Source: Acidovorax sp. NCPPB 3576
GTDB taxonomy: Bacteria; Pseudomonadota; Gammaproteobacteria; Burkholderiales; Burkholderiaceae_C
Direction: 5' to 3'
Length of the DNA stretch: 64,000 nt
Assembly (NCBI RefSeq): GCF_028473605.1
Contig: NZ_CP097267.1
Coordinates: forward strand, 4,890,501-4,954,500
In this document: piece after piece, positions 44,516-53,573 of the stretch
Layout of the letters: each line of letters begins with the position of its first letter
How positions within the stretch are numbered: position 1 is the first letter of the stretch
The notes under the pieces: generated by a model
What the model was told of the DNA's origin: nothing
What the model saw: only the letters and a program-made list of their open reading frames with translations
The model's database searches: none
Program-made: the position numbers and the translations under genes

Positions 44516-45214
44516 CTACCCCCCTTGCACTCCGTAGCGCTGGCGGTATGCCAGCACGTGTTCATGGTGGGTGTGCACGCCCGGCTCCCCACTCTGCGCC
44601 AAATACTGCAATAAATCTGCCAGCTTGGCGATGGTGCATACATGCATGCCCAGATGGTCGCGCACGTACTGCACGGCGCTGTGCTCCACGTCCTGGCCGT
44701 TCTCGGTGGCTTTCTCCTGCCGGTCGAGGGCGATGGCCATGGCATGGGGCTCTGCGCCCGCGGCGCGGATCAGCGCGATCGACTCGCGCGCTGCGGTGCC
44801 GGCGGACATCACGTCGTCCACGATCAGCACGCGGCCCTGCAGCGGGGCACCCACCAGCGTGCCGCCTTCGCCGTGGTCCTTGGCTTCCTTGCGGTTATAG
44901 GCAAAGGGCACGTTGCGCCCGTGCCGCGCCAACTCGACGGCCACCGTGGCCGCCAGCGGAATGCCCTTGTACGCCGGGCCGAACACCATGTCGAACTCGA
45001 TGCCGCTGGCCAGCAGGGCTTTTGCATAGAATTCGGCCAGCCTGCCCATCTTGGCGCCGTCGTCGAACAACCCGGCGTTGAAGAAATACGGGCTCAAGCG
45101 GCCTGCCTTGGTCTTGAATTCGCCGAAGCGCAGCACCCCCGCTTCCACGGCGAATTGCACGAAGTCCTGCGCCAGGCGGTCCTGTTCCACCGATTGCGCT
45201 TTGTCTGTCACCAT
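44516..45214 (-). CDS. pyrE: Orotate phosphoribosyltransferase
   Basis: The 232-residue enzyme shows the PRPP-binding motif RVLIVDDVMSAGTA and the family start region FGEFKTKAGRLSPYFFNAG, as well as GPAYKGIPLA and AYNRKEAKDHGEGG. It converts orotate and PRPP to OMP in pyrimidine synthesis. The ATG at 45214 has an AAGGGG ribosome site. The start codon shares the CATG with the divergent exonuclease III start, and the ribosome site lies inside that gene's first codons. Confidence 0.95.
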   Translation of the reverse strand: MVTDKAQSVEQDRLAQDFVQFAVEAGVLRFGEFKTKAGRLSPYFFNAGLFDDGAKMGRLAEFYAKALLASGIEFDMVFGPAYKGIPLAATVAVELARHGRNVPFAYNRKEAKDHGEGGTLVGAPLQGRVLIVDDVMSAGTAARESIALIRAAGAEPHAMAIALDRQEKATENGQDVEHSAVQYVRDHLGMHVCTIAKLADLLQYLAQSGEPGVHTHHEHVLAYRQRYGVQGG

Positions 45215-46028
45215 GGATTCACCCCTTTTCAAGTTAACGAGCCTCAACCTCAACGGCATCCGCTCCGCCGCATCCAAGGGGGTGGAGGCATGGATCGCCG
45301 CAACGCGGCCGGATTGTATTTGCGTGCAGGAAATCAAGGCGCAGTCGGCCGACATGCTGGGCCGCTTCGAGCACCTGGCGGGCCTGAAAGGGCACTTTCA
45401 CTTCGCGGCCAAGAAGGGCTATTCGGGCGTGGGCATCTACTCGCGCCACGAGCCGAGCGATGTGCGCATCGGCTACGGGTCAGAGGAGTTCGATGCCGAG
45501 GGCCGCTATGTGGAAGCCCGCTTCGACACGCCCGCGCGCAAGCTGTCGATCATCAGCGCCTATTTTCCGAGCGGCTCGTCGGGCGAAGAGCGCCAGCGGG
45601 CCAAGTTCCGGTTCCTGGCCGAATTCCACCCCCACCTCATGCGCACCAAGGGCGAACGAGAGTTCATCCTCTGTGGCGACATCAACATCGCCCATCAGGC
45701 CATCGATCTGAAAAACTGGCGCAGCAACCAGAAGAACAGCGGTTTTCTTCCCGAGGAGCGCGAGTGGATGACAAAGTTGTTGCACATAACTGATGAAGGC
45801 GGCGGACTGATAGACGTTTACCGTCAGTTACAACCTGACGCCACGGACACCGCCTACACGTGGTGGAGCAACCGGGGACAGGCCTATGCGAACAACGTGG
45901 GATGGCGGCTGGACTATCACTTGGCCACACCCGCCATCGCGGCCCTGGCCCGCGCTGAACACATCTACAAGACCGAGAAGTTTTCAGACCACGCCCCCAT
46001 CACGGTGGACTACGACTTTCAACTTTGA
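45213..46028 (+). CDS. xth: Exodeoxyribonuclease III
   Basis: The 271-residue protein of the Xth/ExoA family has the catalytic pattern of exonuclease III: LTSLNLNGIRSAASKG, CICVQEIKAQ with the metal Glu, FILCGDINIAHQAIDLKNW, DTAYTWWSNRGQAYANN, GWRLDYHLATP and the final SDHAPITVDY. It repairs abasic sites. The ATG at 45213 overlaps the pyrE start on the other strand. No ribosome site precedes it, so it may be translated from a leaderless or weakly initiated message. A later start would cut into the first beta strand. Confidence 0.93.
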   Translation: MDSPLFKLTSLNLNGIRSAASKGVEAWIAATRPDCICVQEIKAQSADMLGRFEHLAGLKGHFHFAAKKGYSGVGIYSRHEPSDVRIGYGSEEFDAEGRYVEARFDTPARKLSIISAYFPSGSSGEERQRAKFRFLAEFHPHLMRTKGEREFILCGDINIAHQAIDLKNWRSNQKNSGFLPEEREWMTKLLHITDEGGGLIDVYRQLQPDATDTAYTWWSNRGQAYANNVGWRLDYHLATPAIAALARAEHIYKTEKFSDHAPITVDYDFQL

Positions 46029-46122
46029 TGCCGACGAAGCCTGCGAACCCTCTGCGTAGGGTCCACCCCCACAAGCGATGCGCCGATGCCGGCTGCGTCG
46101 ATGAAAAGCCGCCACGCCACCG

Positions 46123-46482
46123 TCATTGCTCGGCCAGATCCACTCTCACCGCCAACGGACCGATGCGACGCATGGCATCGATTCCTGAATCAAGCCGCCC
46201 CAAGCGGACGAGACCGCTCGAAAGCCTTCCATCCTCGTAGAAAATCGCGAGATTGCCCCAAGGCGAATAAAAACTGATGTCACCGGCAGAAGGCGTGTAC
46301 GCCTGCGGTGCGCCGGTGATCGACAGCCGGCTTGGCAAGTCTGCGATCTTTTCCGTTGATGCGTAGTCCGTCAAAAGAAGGTCGAGGGGGAGCAACGCGG
46401 CGAAGTCGCTGGCGCTGTCGTTGTGGTCGAGCCTTCCCGTTGCCACGGTGTCGCCTTCGATGGTGATCCGGATAGCAGTCAT
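46123..46482 (-). CDS. Cyclophilin-like-fold protein
   Basis: The 119-residue protein starts MTAIRITIEGDTVATGRL and contains SDISFYSPW-like and NLAIFYEDGRLSSGLVRLG elements, matching the small cyclophilin-like beta-barrel family found beside hydrolases. It has no signal peptide, so it is cytosolic. A GGGGG ribosome site lies before ATG 46482. The neighbouring gene upstream encodes a second member with a signal peptide. Function unknown; peptidyl-prolyl isomerase activity should not be assumed. Confidence 0.75.
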   Translation of the reverse strand: MTAIRITIEGDTVATGRLDHNDSASDFAALLPLDLLLTDYASTEKIADLPSRLSITGAPQAYTPSAGDISFYSPWGNLAIFYEDGRLSSGLVRLGRLDSGIDAMRRIGPLAVRVDLAEQ

Positions 46483-46601
46483 ACGATTTCCCCCTGTCAA
46501 AGCCAGCGCATCCTTCGACCGGCCGCGTGAAAGATCCCTCGCCCGGCCCAAGTCCGGATCGGCCTTGACGAACGGGGTGCCGTGCGAGCGTGCACCGGCC
46601 G

Positions 46602-47135
46602 TCACTGCCTTGAAAATCCGACCTTGACCCGGCCCCGGCCGAGCGCTTGTGCCAAACCATTCGGGTCGTCCACCCGGCCAAGGCGGGTGTACGAATACGG
46701 CGAGCCGAAGCTCAGGTAGAAGAGGACCACCGTGTTCGTGCCGTACAACATGAGGTCGCCGTTGTGGATCGTTCCCGGCCGGCTCGGACTCGAGGGCAGT
46801 CCGTTTGGCAAGTCGAACTTCTTTTCGTTGCCGTTGAGATCGGTCATATCGAGCGTCAGCGGCAGTTGCGCAGCGAATGCACGGGCGGCCTCCGTGTCGG
46901 CCAAGGTAACGGCAAAGCGGCGTTCGCCAATGGTTATCCGCATGGTGGACCTCTTCGATTCCATGGGTGCTGCACCGGCATCCGCGACAGCGGCAGCGCG
47001 CATGTCGGCCAGCGCGCCCTCGGCAGCGTGGCTGCCCCCTGGCACCACCGCACCGATGAACAAGCCCGCAAGACGCAGGCACCACGATCGGCGGATTTGG
47101 ATCGCCATGGCAAACGGACTGAGGTGTTGGGTCAT
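46602..47135 (-). CDS. Exported cyclophilin-like-fold protein
   Basis: The predicted 177 residues start with a signal-like segment (LRLAGLFIGAVVPGGSHA). The C-terminal 120 residues match the cyclophilin-like fold family (MRITIGERRFAVTLADTEA, LPLTLDMTDLNGNEK, LMLYGTNTVVLFYLSF, YTRLGRVDDP). ATG at 47135 overlaps the stop of the MFS gene (ATGA), so it is likely coupled to it; a second in-frame ATG at 47108 would also give a signal peptide. The operon MFS exporter, this protein and the cytosolic paralog follows the Tat-exported hydrolase gene. Confidence 0.72.
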   Translation of the reverse strand: MTQHLSPFAMAIQIRRSWCLRLAGLFIGAVVPGGSHAAEGALADMRAAAVADAGAAPMESKRSTMRITIGERRFAVTLADTEAARAFAAQLPLTLDMTDLNGNEKKFDLPNGLPSSPSRPGTIHNGDLMLYGTNTVVLFYLSFGSPYSYTRLGRVDDPNGLAQALGRGRVKVGFSRQ

Positions 47136-48355
47136 GTTGATTTCGTGCGGTCTGCACGCGCCGTCAAGAAAACCAGGAACGCGCCGACCAGCAACAGGCC
47201 GGCGCTGAATGCAAAGGTGCCCCGGTAGCCGATGCCGTCGAACAGCAAGCCGCCCACCGTGGAGCCCAGTGCGATGGAAAGCTGCACCACCGCCACCATG
47301 AGCCCGCCGCCGGCCTCGGCGTCCTGCGGTAGCGTTCGTGCAATCCAAAGCCACCATCCCACCGGCGCGGCGGTGGCCACCAAGCCCCAGATGCCGAGCA
47401 ACACCGTCGTGGCGGTGGCCGACGCGCCCACGGCGACGAGCGCCACGGCGATTGCAGCCATCAGCACCGGAATGATCGTCAGCGTGCCGTAAAACCCGAT
47501 CTTCAGACATCGGCCGATGGCCGTGGTGCCGATGAAGCCCGTGACACCCAACGTCAGCAGCAAGAGCGACAAAGACGACACGTCGAGACGTGTCACCGTC
47601 TCCAGGAATGGCCGGAGGTACGTGAACAACGCGAACTGCCCCATGAAGAAGACGCCCACCGCCAGCATGCCAAACACGACCGGCCGGCTCTTGAAGAGTT
47701 CGAAGACGTTGCCCGAACCGTTTGCGCGGGCCTGCGGGTGCATCGCTGGCAGACTGAACCACTGCCAGACGAACGCGGTCATCGCGATCGGCACCAGACA
47801 GAAGAACGCGCCGCGCCAGCCGACGAGCGAGGCCAGGTAGCTGCCCAGCGGCGCCGCCACGACGGTCGCCAGCGCGTTGCCACCGTTGAGAATCGCGAGC
47901 GCCTGCGGGACCTTGGAGGGCGGCACGAGCTGCATGGCCGTCGCCGCCGACATCGACCAGAAGCCACCGACGACGACGCCGATCAACGCCCGGCCTGCCA
48001 TGTATGTCGGATAGTTGGGGGCGAGCGCGACGATGGCCCCGGAGAGGCACATCAATGCGGTCAGCGACAGCAGCAGCACCTTGCGGTCGAACCTCCCCGC
48101 GATCGCCGGGATGGACAGGCTCATGAGGACGGCGAAGGCGCCGGAGATGGCGATGCCCTGTCCGGCCATGCCTTCGGTCACCTTGAGGTCTGACGCCAGC
48201 GGCGTGAGCAAGCTGACAGGCATGAACTCCGAGGCGATCAGCGCGAAGACGCACAGCGCCATCGCAAAGACACCACCCCAATGTGCTGGCGGCGCGCCGT
48301 CCCATTGCTCAGCGTCGGCGCTGCCTGCCGCCGAGCCGATGGCTTGCGCCGTCAT
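47132..48355 (-). CDS. DHA1-family MFS exporter
   Basis: The 407-residue protein has twelve helices and the DHA1 antiporter features: ALIASEFMPVSLLTPLASD in helix one, GRFDRKVLLLS as motif A, and LNGGNALATVVAAPLGSYLA as motif C. The close pattern is that of YdhP/arabinose-efflux-like permeases. Its stop overlaps the cyclophilin-like gene, and its start overlaps the preceding hydrolase gene stop (48352-48355). Substrate unknown. Confidence 0.88.
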   Translation of the reverse strand: MTAQAIGSAAGSADAEQWDGAPPAHWGGVFAMALCVFALIASEFMPVSLLTPLASDLKVTEGMAGQGIAISGAFAVLMSLSIPAIAGRFDRKVLLLSLTALMCLSGAIVALAPNYPTYMAGRALIGVVVGGFWSMSAATAMQLVPPSKVPQALAILNGGNALATVVAAPLGSYLASLVGWRGAFFCLVPIAMTAFVWQWFSLPAMHPQARANGSGNVFELFKSRPVVFGMLAVGVFFMGQFALFTYLRPFLETVTRLDVSSLSLLLLTLGVTGFIGTTAIGRCLKIGFYGTLTIIPVLMAAIAVALVAVGASATATTVLLGIWGLVATAAPVGWWLWIARTLPQDAEAGGGLMVAVVQLSIALGSTVGGLLFDGIGYRGTFAFSAGLLLVGAFLVFLTARADRTKST

Positions 48356-49497
48356 CGGGCGCCCACCGCGGCAAGATGCTTGTTGAAGAACGATGCCAGC
48401 TTGTCGAACGGAATCAGCGTGACGCGGTCATAGAGATCCACGTGACCGGCCCCCGGAACGATGTAGAGCTCCTTCGGCTCTGCTGCGCGCTGGTAGGCGT
48501 CTTCGCTGAATTCCCTGGAATGAGCCTGGTCACCCGTGATGAACAGCAGGGGCCGCGGGGAGATCATCTCGATGTCGTTGAACGGATAGAAGTTCATGAA
48601 CTTGACGTTGCTGGTCAAGGTGGGCTGCGTGGTGGTCCGCGCAGAAGCGCCCTTTGGCGTGAATTCGCCGCGCGGCGTGCGATAGAAATCGAAGAACTCG
48701 CGCTGGATGGGATGCGTATCGGCCGCCAGCGCAAGGACGGTGCCGCCGGTGTAATGGACCGCGCCACCATTGAATTCCACCTGCCGCTGCTCGGCGGCCG
48801 CAGCGATGATCTGCTTGCGCTGCTCCAGGCTCTGCGAGTGGTTGAGCGCATCGCGGTTGGCGGCCCCCATGTCGTACATGCTGACTGTGGCGATGGCCTT
48901 CATGCGCGGATCAATCTTCGCCGCACTGATGACGAAGCTGCCGCTGCCGCAAATGCCGATGGCACCGATCCGCTGCTTGTCCACGAACGCCTGGCCGCCA
49001 AGGAAATCGACCGCAGCGCTGAAGGTCTCGGCGTACAGGTCGGGCGAGACCGCATTGCGGGGCTGGCCACCGCTGCCGCCCCAGAACGCGAGGTCCACCG
49101 ACAGTGTGACGAAGCCTTGCTCCGCCATCTTCGTCGCGTAGAGATTCGCGCCTTGCTCCTTCACTGCGCCCATGGGATGGCCCACGACGATGGCCGGGCT
49201 GCGCTGGTCGCGGTCCAAGGCCTTGGGAACGAAGAGGTTGCCTGCAACGGCCATCTGGTACTGGTTCTTGAAAGTGACCTTCTGCACCGTGACCTCGCTA
49301 CTTGCATAGAAATTGTCGGCCCCGCCGGGCCGCTGGGTGCTCTGCTGGGCCGTCGCAGCCAGTGCGGCGTCAGCCGCCGAAAGCATGCCCATCGCAGCCA
49401 CGCCGGTGCCAGCCATCTTCAGAAAGCCGCGGCGATCGGATGCATTGCCGGCTTGCTCTGCAATGGCGGCGGAGGGGTTGTCCGTGGAATGTTTCAT
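48352..49497 (-). CDS. Tat-exported alpha/beta hydrolase (dienelactone-hydrolase-like)
   Basis: The 381-residue protein has a twin-arginine signal (DRRGFLKMAGTGVAAMGM). The hydrolase domain shows VVGHPMGAVKEQG, the nucleophile region IGAIGICGSGSF, an acid in FITGDQAHS and the His in PGAGHVDLYD. The nucleophile may be Cys (G-x-C-G) rather than Ser, as in several related enzymes. ATG 49497 is taken; the longer frame to 49596 is not needed. It is divergent from a LysR gene with an operator-like dyad in between, and linked with an MFS exporter and cyclophilin-like genes downstream. Confidence 0.85.
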   Translation of the reverse strand: MKHSTDNPSAAIAEQAGNASDRRGFLKMAGTGVAAMGMLSAADAALAATAQQSTQRPGGADNFYASSEVTVQKVTFKNQYQMAVAGNLFVPKALDRDQRSPAIVVGHPMGAVKEQGANLYATKMAEQGFVTLSVDLAFWGGSGGQPRNAVSPDLYAETFSAAVDFLGGQAFVDKQRIGAIGICGSGSFVISAAKIDPRMKAIATVSMYDMGAANRDALNHSQSLEQRKQIIAAAAEQRQVEFNGGAVHYTGGTVLALAADTHPIQREFFDFYRTPRGEFTPKGASARTTTQPTLTSNVKFMNFYPFNDIEMISPRPLLFITGDQAHSREFSEDAYQRAAEPKELYIVPGAGHVDLYDRVTLIPFDKLASFFNKHLAAVGAR

Positions 49498-49605
49498 GGT
49501 CGATGTCCTTTGTGATGGGGTGCAGCGGGCGCGCATCCGCTGCATCGCCCGGCAGGTGTTCGGCACCGCTGAAGAAGTTTGCCGATCGGAAGGCAAATTG
49601 ACTAG

Positions 49606-49620
49606 TTAATGAATGCTTAA
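49606..49620. promoter_or_regulatory. Candidate LysR-type operator in divergent promoter
   Basis: TTAATGAATGCTTAA contains the dyad TAA-N7-TTA with a T-N11-A core, the usual LysR recognition pattern. It lies in the gap between the Tat hydrolase gene and the divergent LysR gene. Position and pattern are suggestive; binding is not proven. Confidence 0.5.
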
Positions 49621-49665
49621 TACATTGATCAGCCCTGCTAATCAGTCAACATGCCGGAGAACCCC

Positions 49666-50565
49666 ATGCCACGACGCAATCTCAACGACCTGCTGGCTTT
49701 CGTGACCGTGGCCCGCGAAGGCAGCTTCACCAAGGCGGCCGGCATCCTCGGCGTGACGCAATCGGCACTGAGCCAAGCGATCCGCGGGCTGGAAGAAGGA
49801 TTGCAGATCCGCCTGCTCACGCGCACGACGCGCAGCGTCGCACCGACATTGGCCGGCGAACGCCTCATGAAAGCGATCGGCCACCGCTTCGACGAGATCG
49901 AGGCCGAGCTGCAGGCGCTGACCGAATTGCGCGACAAGCCCGCCGGCACCGTGCGAATCACCTGCGGCGACAACGTGCTGCACACGGTGCTGCTACCGAA
50001 GCTCATGCCGCTCCTGCGCGAGTACCCGGACATCAAGCTGGAGTTCGACATGAACTATGGCTTTCGCGACATCGTGGCCGACCGCTTCGATGCGGGCGTG
50101 CGCATGGGCAATACGATCGACAAAGACATGATCGCCGTGCCCATCGGCCCGCCGCTGCAGATGGCGGTGGTGGGCTCACCCGACTACTTCGCGGTCCATC
50201 CCATCCCCAGGACGCCGGCAGACCTGACAAAACACCAGTGCATCAACCAGCGCATGCCGACCTCCGGCGGGCTGTACGTCTGGGATTTCGAAAAGCGGGG
50301 CCGCAAGCTCAACGTCCGCGTTGACGGACCACTGGTCTTCAATACCGCTCCGCCCCAGGTGGACGCATCGCTGGCCGGGCTCGGCCTTTCGTTGCTGCCG
50401 GAAGATGAACTGATGGCGCACATCGACGCAGGCCGGCTGGTGCGGGTGCTGCAGGACTGGTGCCCGAAGTTCGCCGGCTACCACCTGTACTACCCCAGCA
50501 AGCGCCAACCGTCGCCTGCGTTCTCGCTGGTGGTGAAAGCGCTGCGCTTCAGCGCGCCACGGTAG
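49666..50565 (+). CDS. LysR-family transcriptional regulator 1
   Basis: The 299-residue protein has an N-terminal winged helix-turn-helix (NLNDLLAFVTVAREGSFTKA, LGVTQSALSQAIRGLE) and a LysR substrate-binding domain (DKPAGTVRITCGDNVL, RFDAGVRMGNTIDKDMIAVP). ATG 49666 is chosen because GGAG lies eight bases upstream. It is divergent from the Tat hydrolase gene, which it probably controls. Its end overlaps the end of the second LysR gene by 17 nt. Confidence 0.9.
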   Translation: MPRRNLNDLLAFVTVAREGSFTKAAGILGVTQSALSQAIRGLEEGLQIRLLTRTTRSVAPTLAGERLMKAIGHRFDEIEAELQALTELRDKPAGTVRITCGDNVLHTVLLPKLMPLLREYPDIKLEFDMNYGFRDIVADRFDAGVRMGNTIDKDMIAVPIGPPLQMAVVGSPDYFAVHPIPRTPADLTKHQCINQRMPTSGGLYVWDFEKRGRKLNVRVDGPLVFNTAPPQVDASLAGLGLSLLPEDELMAHIDAGRLVRVLQDWCPKFAGYHLYYPSKRQPSPAFSLVVKALRFSAPR

Positions 50566-51472
50566 CGGCAGGCCGCCCGGGTCCGCGGTGCCTCAGCGCC
50601 TCGATCACCAGCGCCAGCGCCGGTGCGATCTGGCGCCTGTTCGCGTAGTAGAGGTGATAGCCCGGAAAACAGGGCCACCAATCCTCCAGCACAGGAACCA
50701 GCCGGCCCGCGTCGATGTGCGGCTGCATGAGGTCGAGAGGCACGTACGCGAAGCCCATGCCGTCGAGCGCCGCCTGAAGCATCAAGGAGGTGTTGTTGAA
50801 CACGGTCTGGCCCTGTACGCGCACGCTCACCGACTTCTTGCCTTTCTCGAAATCCCATGCATACAGATTGCCCCGGGTGGGCAGCCGCAGATTGACGCAG
50901 CGGTGCGAGGTCAGGTCCTGCGGTTGTTTAGGGGGCTTTTTGCCCGCAAGGTATTCGGGCGAGGCGGCGACCGCCATGCGCAGATCCGGCGAGATGCGGA
51001 CGGCCACCATGTCCTTGTCCACGCGGTTTCCAACGCGCACGCCTGCATCGAAACGGTGCGACGCGATGTCGGTGAAGGCGTAATCGACGCTGAACTCGAT
51101 CTGGATGTCGGGGTACTGCTTGAGTAACGGCAGCAACCGTGGCCAGAGCGCGGTCGTGATCGCATGGTCATGCGCGGTGATGCGCACCGTGCCGGCGGGC
51201 TTGTCGCGCAGCGCACTGAGCTGACCGAGTTCGGCCTCGATCTCCAGCAGGCGCGGCGCCACTGTCTCGAGCAATCGCTCGCCGGCCTCGGTCGTCGAAA
51301 CGCTTCTCGTGGTCCGAGTGAGGAGCCTCACGCCCAACCGGGCTTCCAGGGCCAGCATCGCGTGGCTTAAAGCGGAACGCGACAGCCCCATTTGCGCTGC
51401 CGCCCGCGTGAAGCTGCGCTCGCGCGCGACCACGACGAATGCTTGCAGATCGTTCAGATTTTCTCTGGCCAT
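50549..51472 (-). CDS. LysR-family transcriptional regulator 2
   Basis: The 307-residue protein is a paralog of the adjacent LysR protein: NLNDLQAFVVVARERSFTRA and LSRSALSHAMLALE form the winged helix, and DKPAGTVRITAHDHA and RFDAGVRVGNRVDKDMVAVR the effector domain. The two genes converge and overlap by 17 nt. This one is divergent from the cupin/CMD genes at 51573, which it probably regulates. The effector ligand is unknown. Confidence 0.9.
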   Translation of the reverse strand: MARENLNDLQAFVVVARERSFTRAAAQMGLSRSALSHAMLALEARLGVRLLTRTTRSVSTTEAGERLLETVAPRLLEIEAELGQLSALRDKPAGTVRITAHDHAITTALWPRLLPLLKQYPDIQIEFSVDYAFTDIASHRFDAGVRVGNRVDKDMVAVRISPDLRMAVAASPEYLAGKKPPKQPQDLTSHRCVNLRLPTRGNLYAWDFEKGKKSVSVRVQGQTVFNNTSLMLQAALDGMGFAYVPLDLMQPHIDAGRLVPVLEDWWPCFPGYHLYYANRRQIAPALALVIEALRHRGPGRPAATVAR

Positions 51473-51572
51473 TGGTGTCTATTTTTCACGGGTGTATGCC
51501 GATTTTGTCCTCTTCTCACCCCAATGATTTCCAAATAAGGTCGGTTCACCGCTCACAAAAAAGGCCCCTTCC

Positions 51573-52005
51573 ATGCAACTCATCCGCCCCGGCGTCCGGC
51601 CGTCCGCCAAAGGATCTGCCGAATTTTTCACTGGCACGGTTCGCATCGACATGCTGAACGACCCGCCTGAACCGGCACGCACCTCCTGCGCTGCCGTGAC
51701 CTTCGAACCCGGCGCGCGCTCCGCATGGCACACCCACCCGCTGGGCCAAACGCTGATCGTCACCTTTGGCTGCGGCTGGACCCAATGCGAAGGCGAGCCG
51801 AATCGTGGAGATTCGCGCCGGTGACGTCATCTGGTGCCCGCCCGGCCACAAGCACTGGCACGGCGCCACCGCCACGACGGCGATGACCCACATCGCAGTG
51901 ACCGAGGCACGGGACGGCAAGAACGTCGTCTGGCTGGAACACGTCACCGACGTGGAATATTTCGCCGGGCCGTCCGGCAATGCAGAAGCTGGAGGTGCCA
52001 ATTGA
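51573..52005 (+). pseudogene. Cupin-domain protein interrupted by a one-base insertion
   Basis: Two frames together make a complete small cupin. The first (51573-51824) gives the N-terminal half with [20 protein letters not shown] (cupin motif 1) and then runs into unrelated sequence after CEGEP. The second, read from about 51802, continues with [20 protein letters not shown] (motif 2) to a stop at 52005. Removing one A at 51801/51802 (GAGCCGAATCGTG to GAGCCGATCGTG) restores a single frame of about 143 residues. The following paralog shows that the restored junction is the expected one. It could be a real inactivating mutation or a sequencing error. Confidence 0.78.
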
Positions 52006-52502
52006 AACGCTGCCTTTATCCATCGGTCGGCTGCTGCCTTGCGGTCATGCAGGCGTGCGTTGCAGTGGCAGCAGAGCCACCCGCACCGGCGGCCACAGCC
52101 GGGCAATCGGTGACCCGCGCCGGTGCCCATGCCTCCGCCGCCGGCCCCGAATCCTTCTTCACTGGCCGCGTGCGCGTGGACCCGCTGTGGCCCGCGAGCG
52201 CCGGCATCAGCGCATCGGGGGCCCATGTGACCTTCGAGCCCGGCGCCCGGTCGGCCTGGCACACCCATCCCGCCGGCCAGCAACTGGTCGTCGTGTCGGG
52301 CATGGGCCGAACGCAGGTGTGGGGCCAGCCGATGCAGGAGCTTCGCCCGGGAGATGTGGTGTGGTGCCCTCCGGGCATCAAGCATTGGCACGGCGCTTCA
52401 CCCACCACCGCCATGACCCACCTCGCGGTCACAGGAACGCGGGACGGCAAAAGCGTGGAATGGATGGAAAAGGTCAGCGATGAGCAATACACAGCACGCT
52501 AA
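52002..52502 (+). CDS. Exported cupin-domain protein
   Basis: The 166-residue protein starts at TTG 52002 (strong GGAGG about 6 nt upstream), which gives a signal peptide ([17 protein letters not shown]). The cupin barrel has [20 protein letters not shown] and [20 protein letters not shown], with the His and Glu ligands of a metal site. It is a paralog of the frameshifted gene before it and overlaps it by 4 nt. The CMD-type gene begins 23 nt before its end. It may be a periplasmic partner of the exported hydrolase and CMD protein. Confidence 0.85.
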   Translation: MKRCLYPSVGCCLAVMQACVAVAAEPPAPAATAGQSVTRAGAHASAAGPESFFTGRVRVDPLWPASAGISASGAHVTFEPGARSAWHTHPAGQQLVVVSGMGRTQVWGQPMQELRPGDVVWCPPGIKHWHGASPTTAMTHLAVTGTRDGKSVEWMEKVSDEQYTAR

Positions 52503-53256
52503 ACGGTCCGCGCAAGTCGCCATCGGCCTCGCGCTCGGCCTCTCGGCTGCATTCGCCCAAGCGGCCCCACCCTCCGAAGACCCCAAAGCCATGACACAGC
52601 CGCAATCCCCATCCGAAACCCTCTCGATCCGGCAGCAGGCCATCATCCCGATCGCAGCGCTCGGTGCCGCCGGCGACATGCCGCGCCTCCATGACGCGTT
52701 GAACCGCGGCCTGGACGCAGGGCTCACCGTGAGCGATGCGAAGGAAGTGCTGGTGCAGCTCTACGCCTACGCGGGGTTTCCGCGCAGCCTGAATGCCATT
52801 GGCGAATTGATGAAGGTCGTCGAGGCCCGGGTGCGACGGGGCATGCAGGATGCACCGGGGCGCCCGCCGAGCCGCACCATCCCCCAGGGGGATGCTTTGC
52901 TGAAAGCCGGCACGGCCAATCAAACCCAACTGGTCGGCAGCCCGGTGAAAGGGGCTCTTTTCGAGTTCGCACCTGCCATCGACGAATACCTCAAGACGCA
53001 TCTCTTCGGCGATATCTTCGAGCGAGACAACCTCGACTGGCAAAGCCGTGAACTCGCCACGCTCGGGATGCTATCCGTGCTGCAGGGCGCTGAATCGCAG
53101 GTGCAGTCGCACATGGGCATCAGCATGAATGTGGGCCTCACCGCCGATCAGCTGCGGCAAATGACGCAGGTGTTGGCAGACCACGTCAGTGCGGAGGCTG
53201 CCACGAGGGCACGGGAGGCGCTGGCTCGCCAAATGGCGGCCCGAGCCGGGCGGTAG
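52480..53256 (+). CDS. Exported carboxymuconolactone decarboxylase (AhpD-like) family protein
   Basis: The 258-residue protein has a signal peptide ([17 protein letters not shown]) and two CMD-like helical halves: [20 protein letters not shown] with [20 protein letters not shown], and [20 protein letters not shown] with [20 protein letters not shown]. The CxxC pair of AhpD peroxidases is missing, so the redox activity of AhpD is unlikely. The gene overlaps the cupin gene by 23 nt. Clusters of CMD, cupin and hydrolase genes with LysR regulators are common in Proteobacteria, with unclear substrates. Confidence 0.85.
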   Translation: MSNTQHAKRSAQVAIGLALGLSAAFAQAAPPSEDPKAMTQPQSPSETLSIRQQAIIPIAALGAAGDMPRLHDALNRGLDAGLTVSDAKEVLVQLYAYAGFPRSLNAIGELMKVVEARVRRGMQDAPGRPPSRTIPQGDALLKAGTANQTQLVGSPVKGALFEFAPAIDEYLKTHLFGDIFERDNLDWQSRELATLGMLSVLQGAESQVQSHMGISMNVGLTADQLRQMTQVLADHVSAEAATRAREALARQMAARAGR

Positions 53257-53573
53257 ACAAGCCCGATGGTTGTCGCTTCGGGGGCCGTGCACACGCGTCG
53301 GTGAATCGCGGACACGGAGCCGCCTATGGGGTGCTGCGGCCGGCCCTGCCGGCTTCTCTGGACGCGTTCATGCCCCCTGGACCGGTTGGCTAGACTTGGG
53401 TTTTCGGCCATGGCGGCCATCAGACGTGCCGCGGGCTTCATCCAGCCAGCCAGCCCGCCCGCCCGCCCGCCCGCCCGCCCAGAAAGATTGAACGATCCAC
53501 GACAGCCGCCACAGAACGTAGGTTCGGCCCATCTTGGCGCAAGATTCAGCATTCTTCTTCCCATCTTTTCACC
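53257..53573. other. 317-nt intergenic region with a GCCC microsatellite
   Basis: There is no supported gene here. The main feature is a tract of about seven tandem GCCC units around 53455-53481. The stretch separates the CMD-type gene from the MBL hydrolase gene on the same strand, so it should also hold the promoter of the latter. Confidence 0.6.

Noticed and set aside
53455..53481. GCCC microsatellite as phase-variation switch
   Set aside because: It is intergenic and about 95 bp upstream of the MBL gene start. An effect on promoter spacing is possible but nothing in the sequence supports it.
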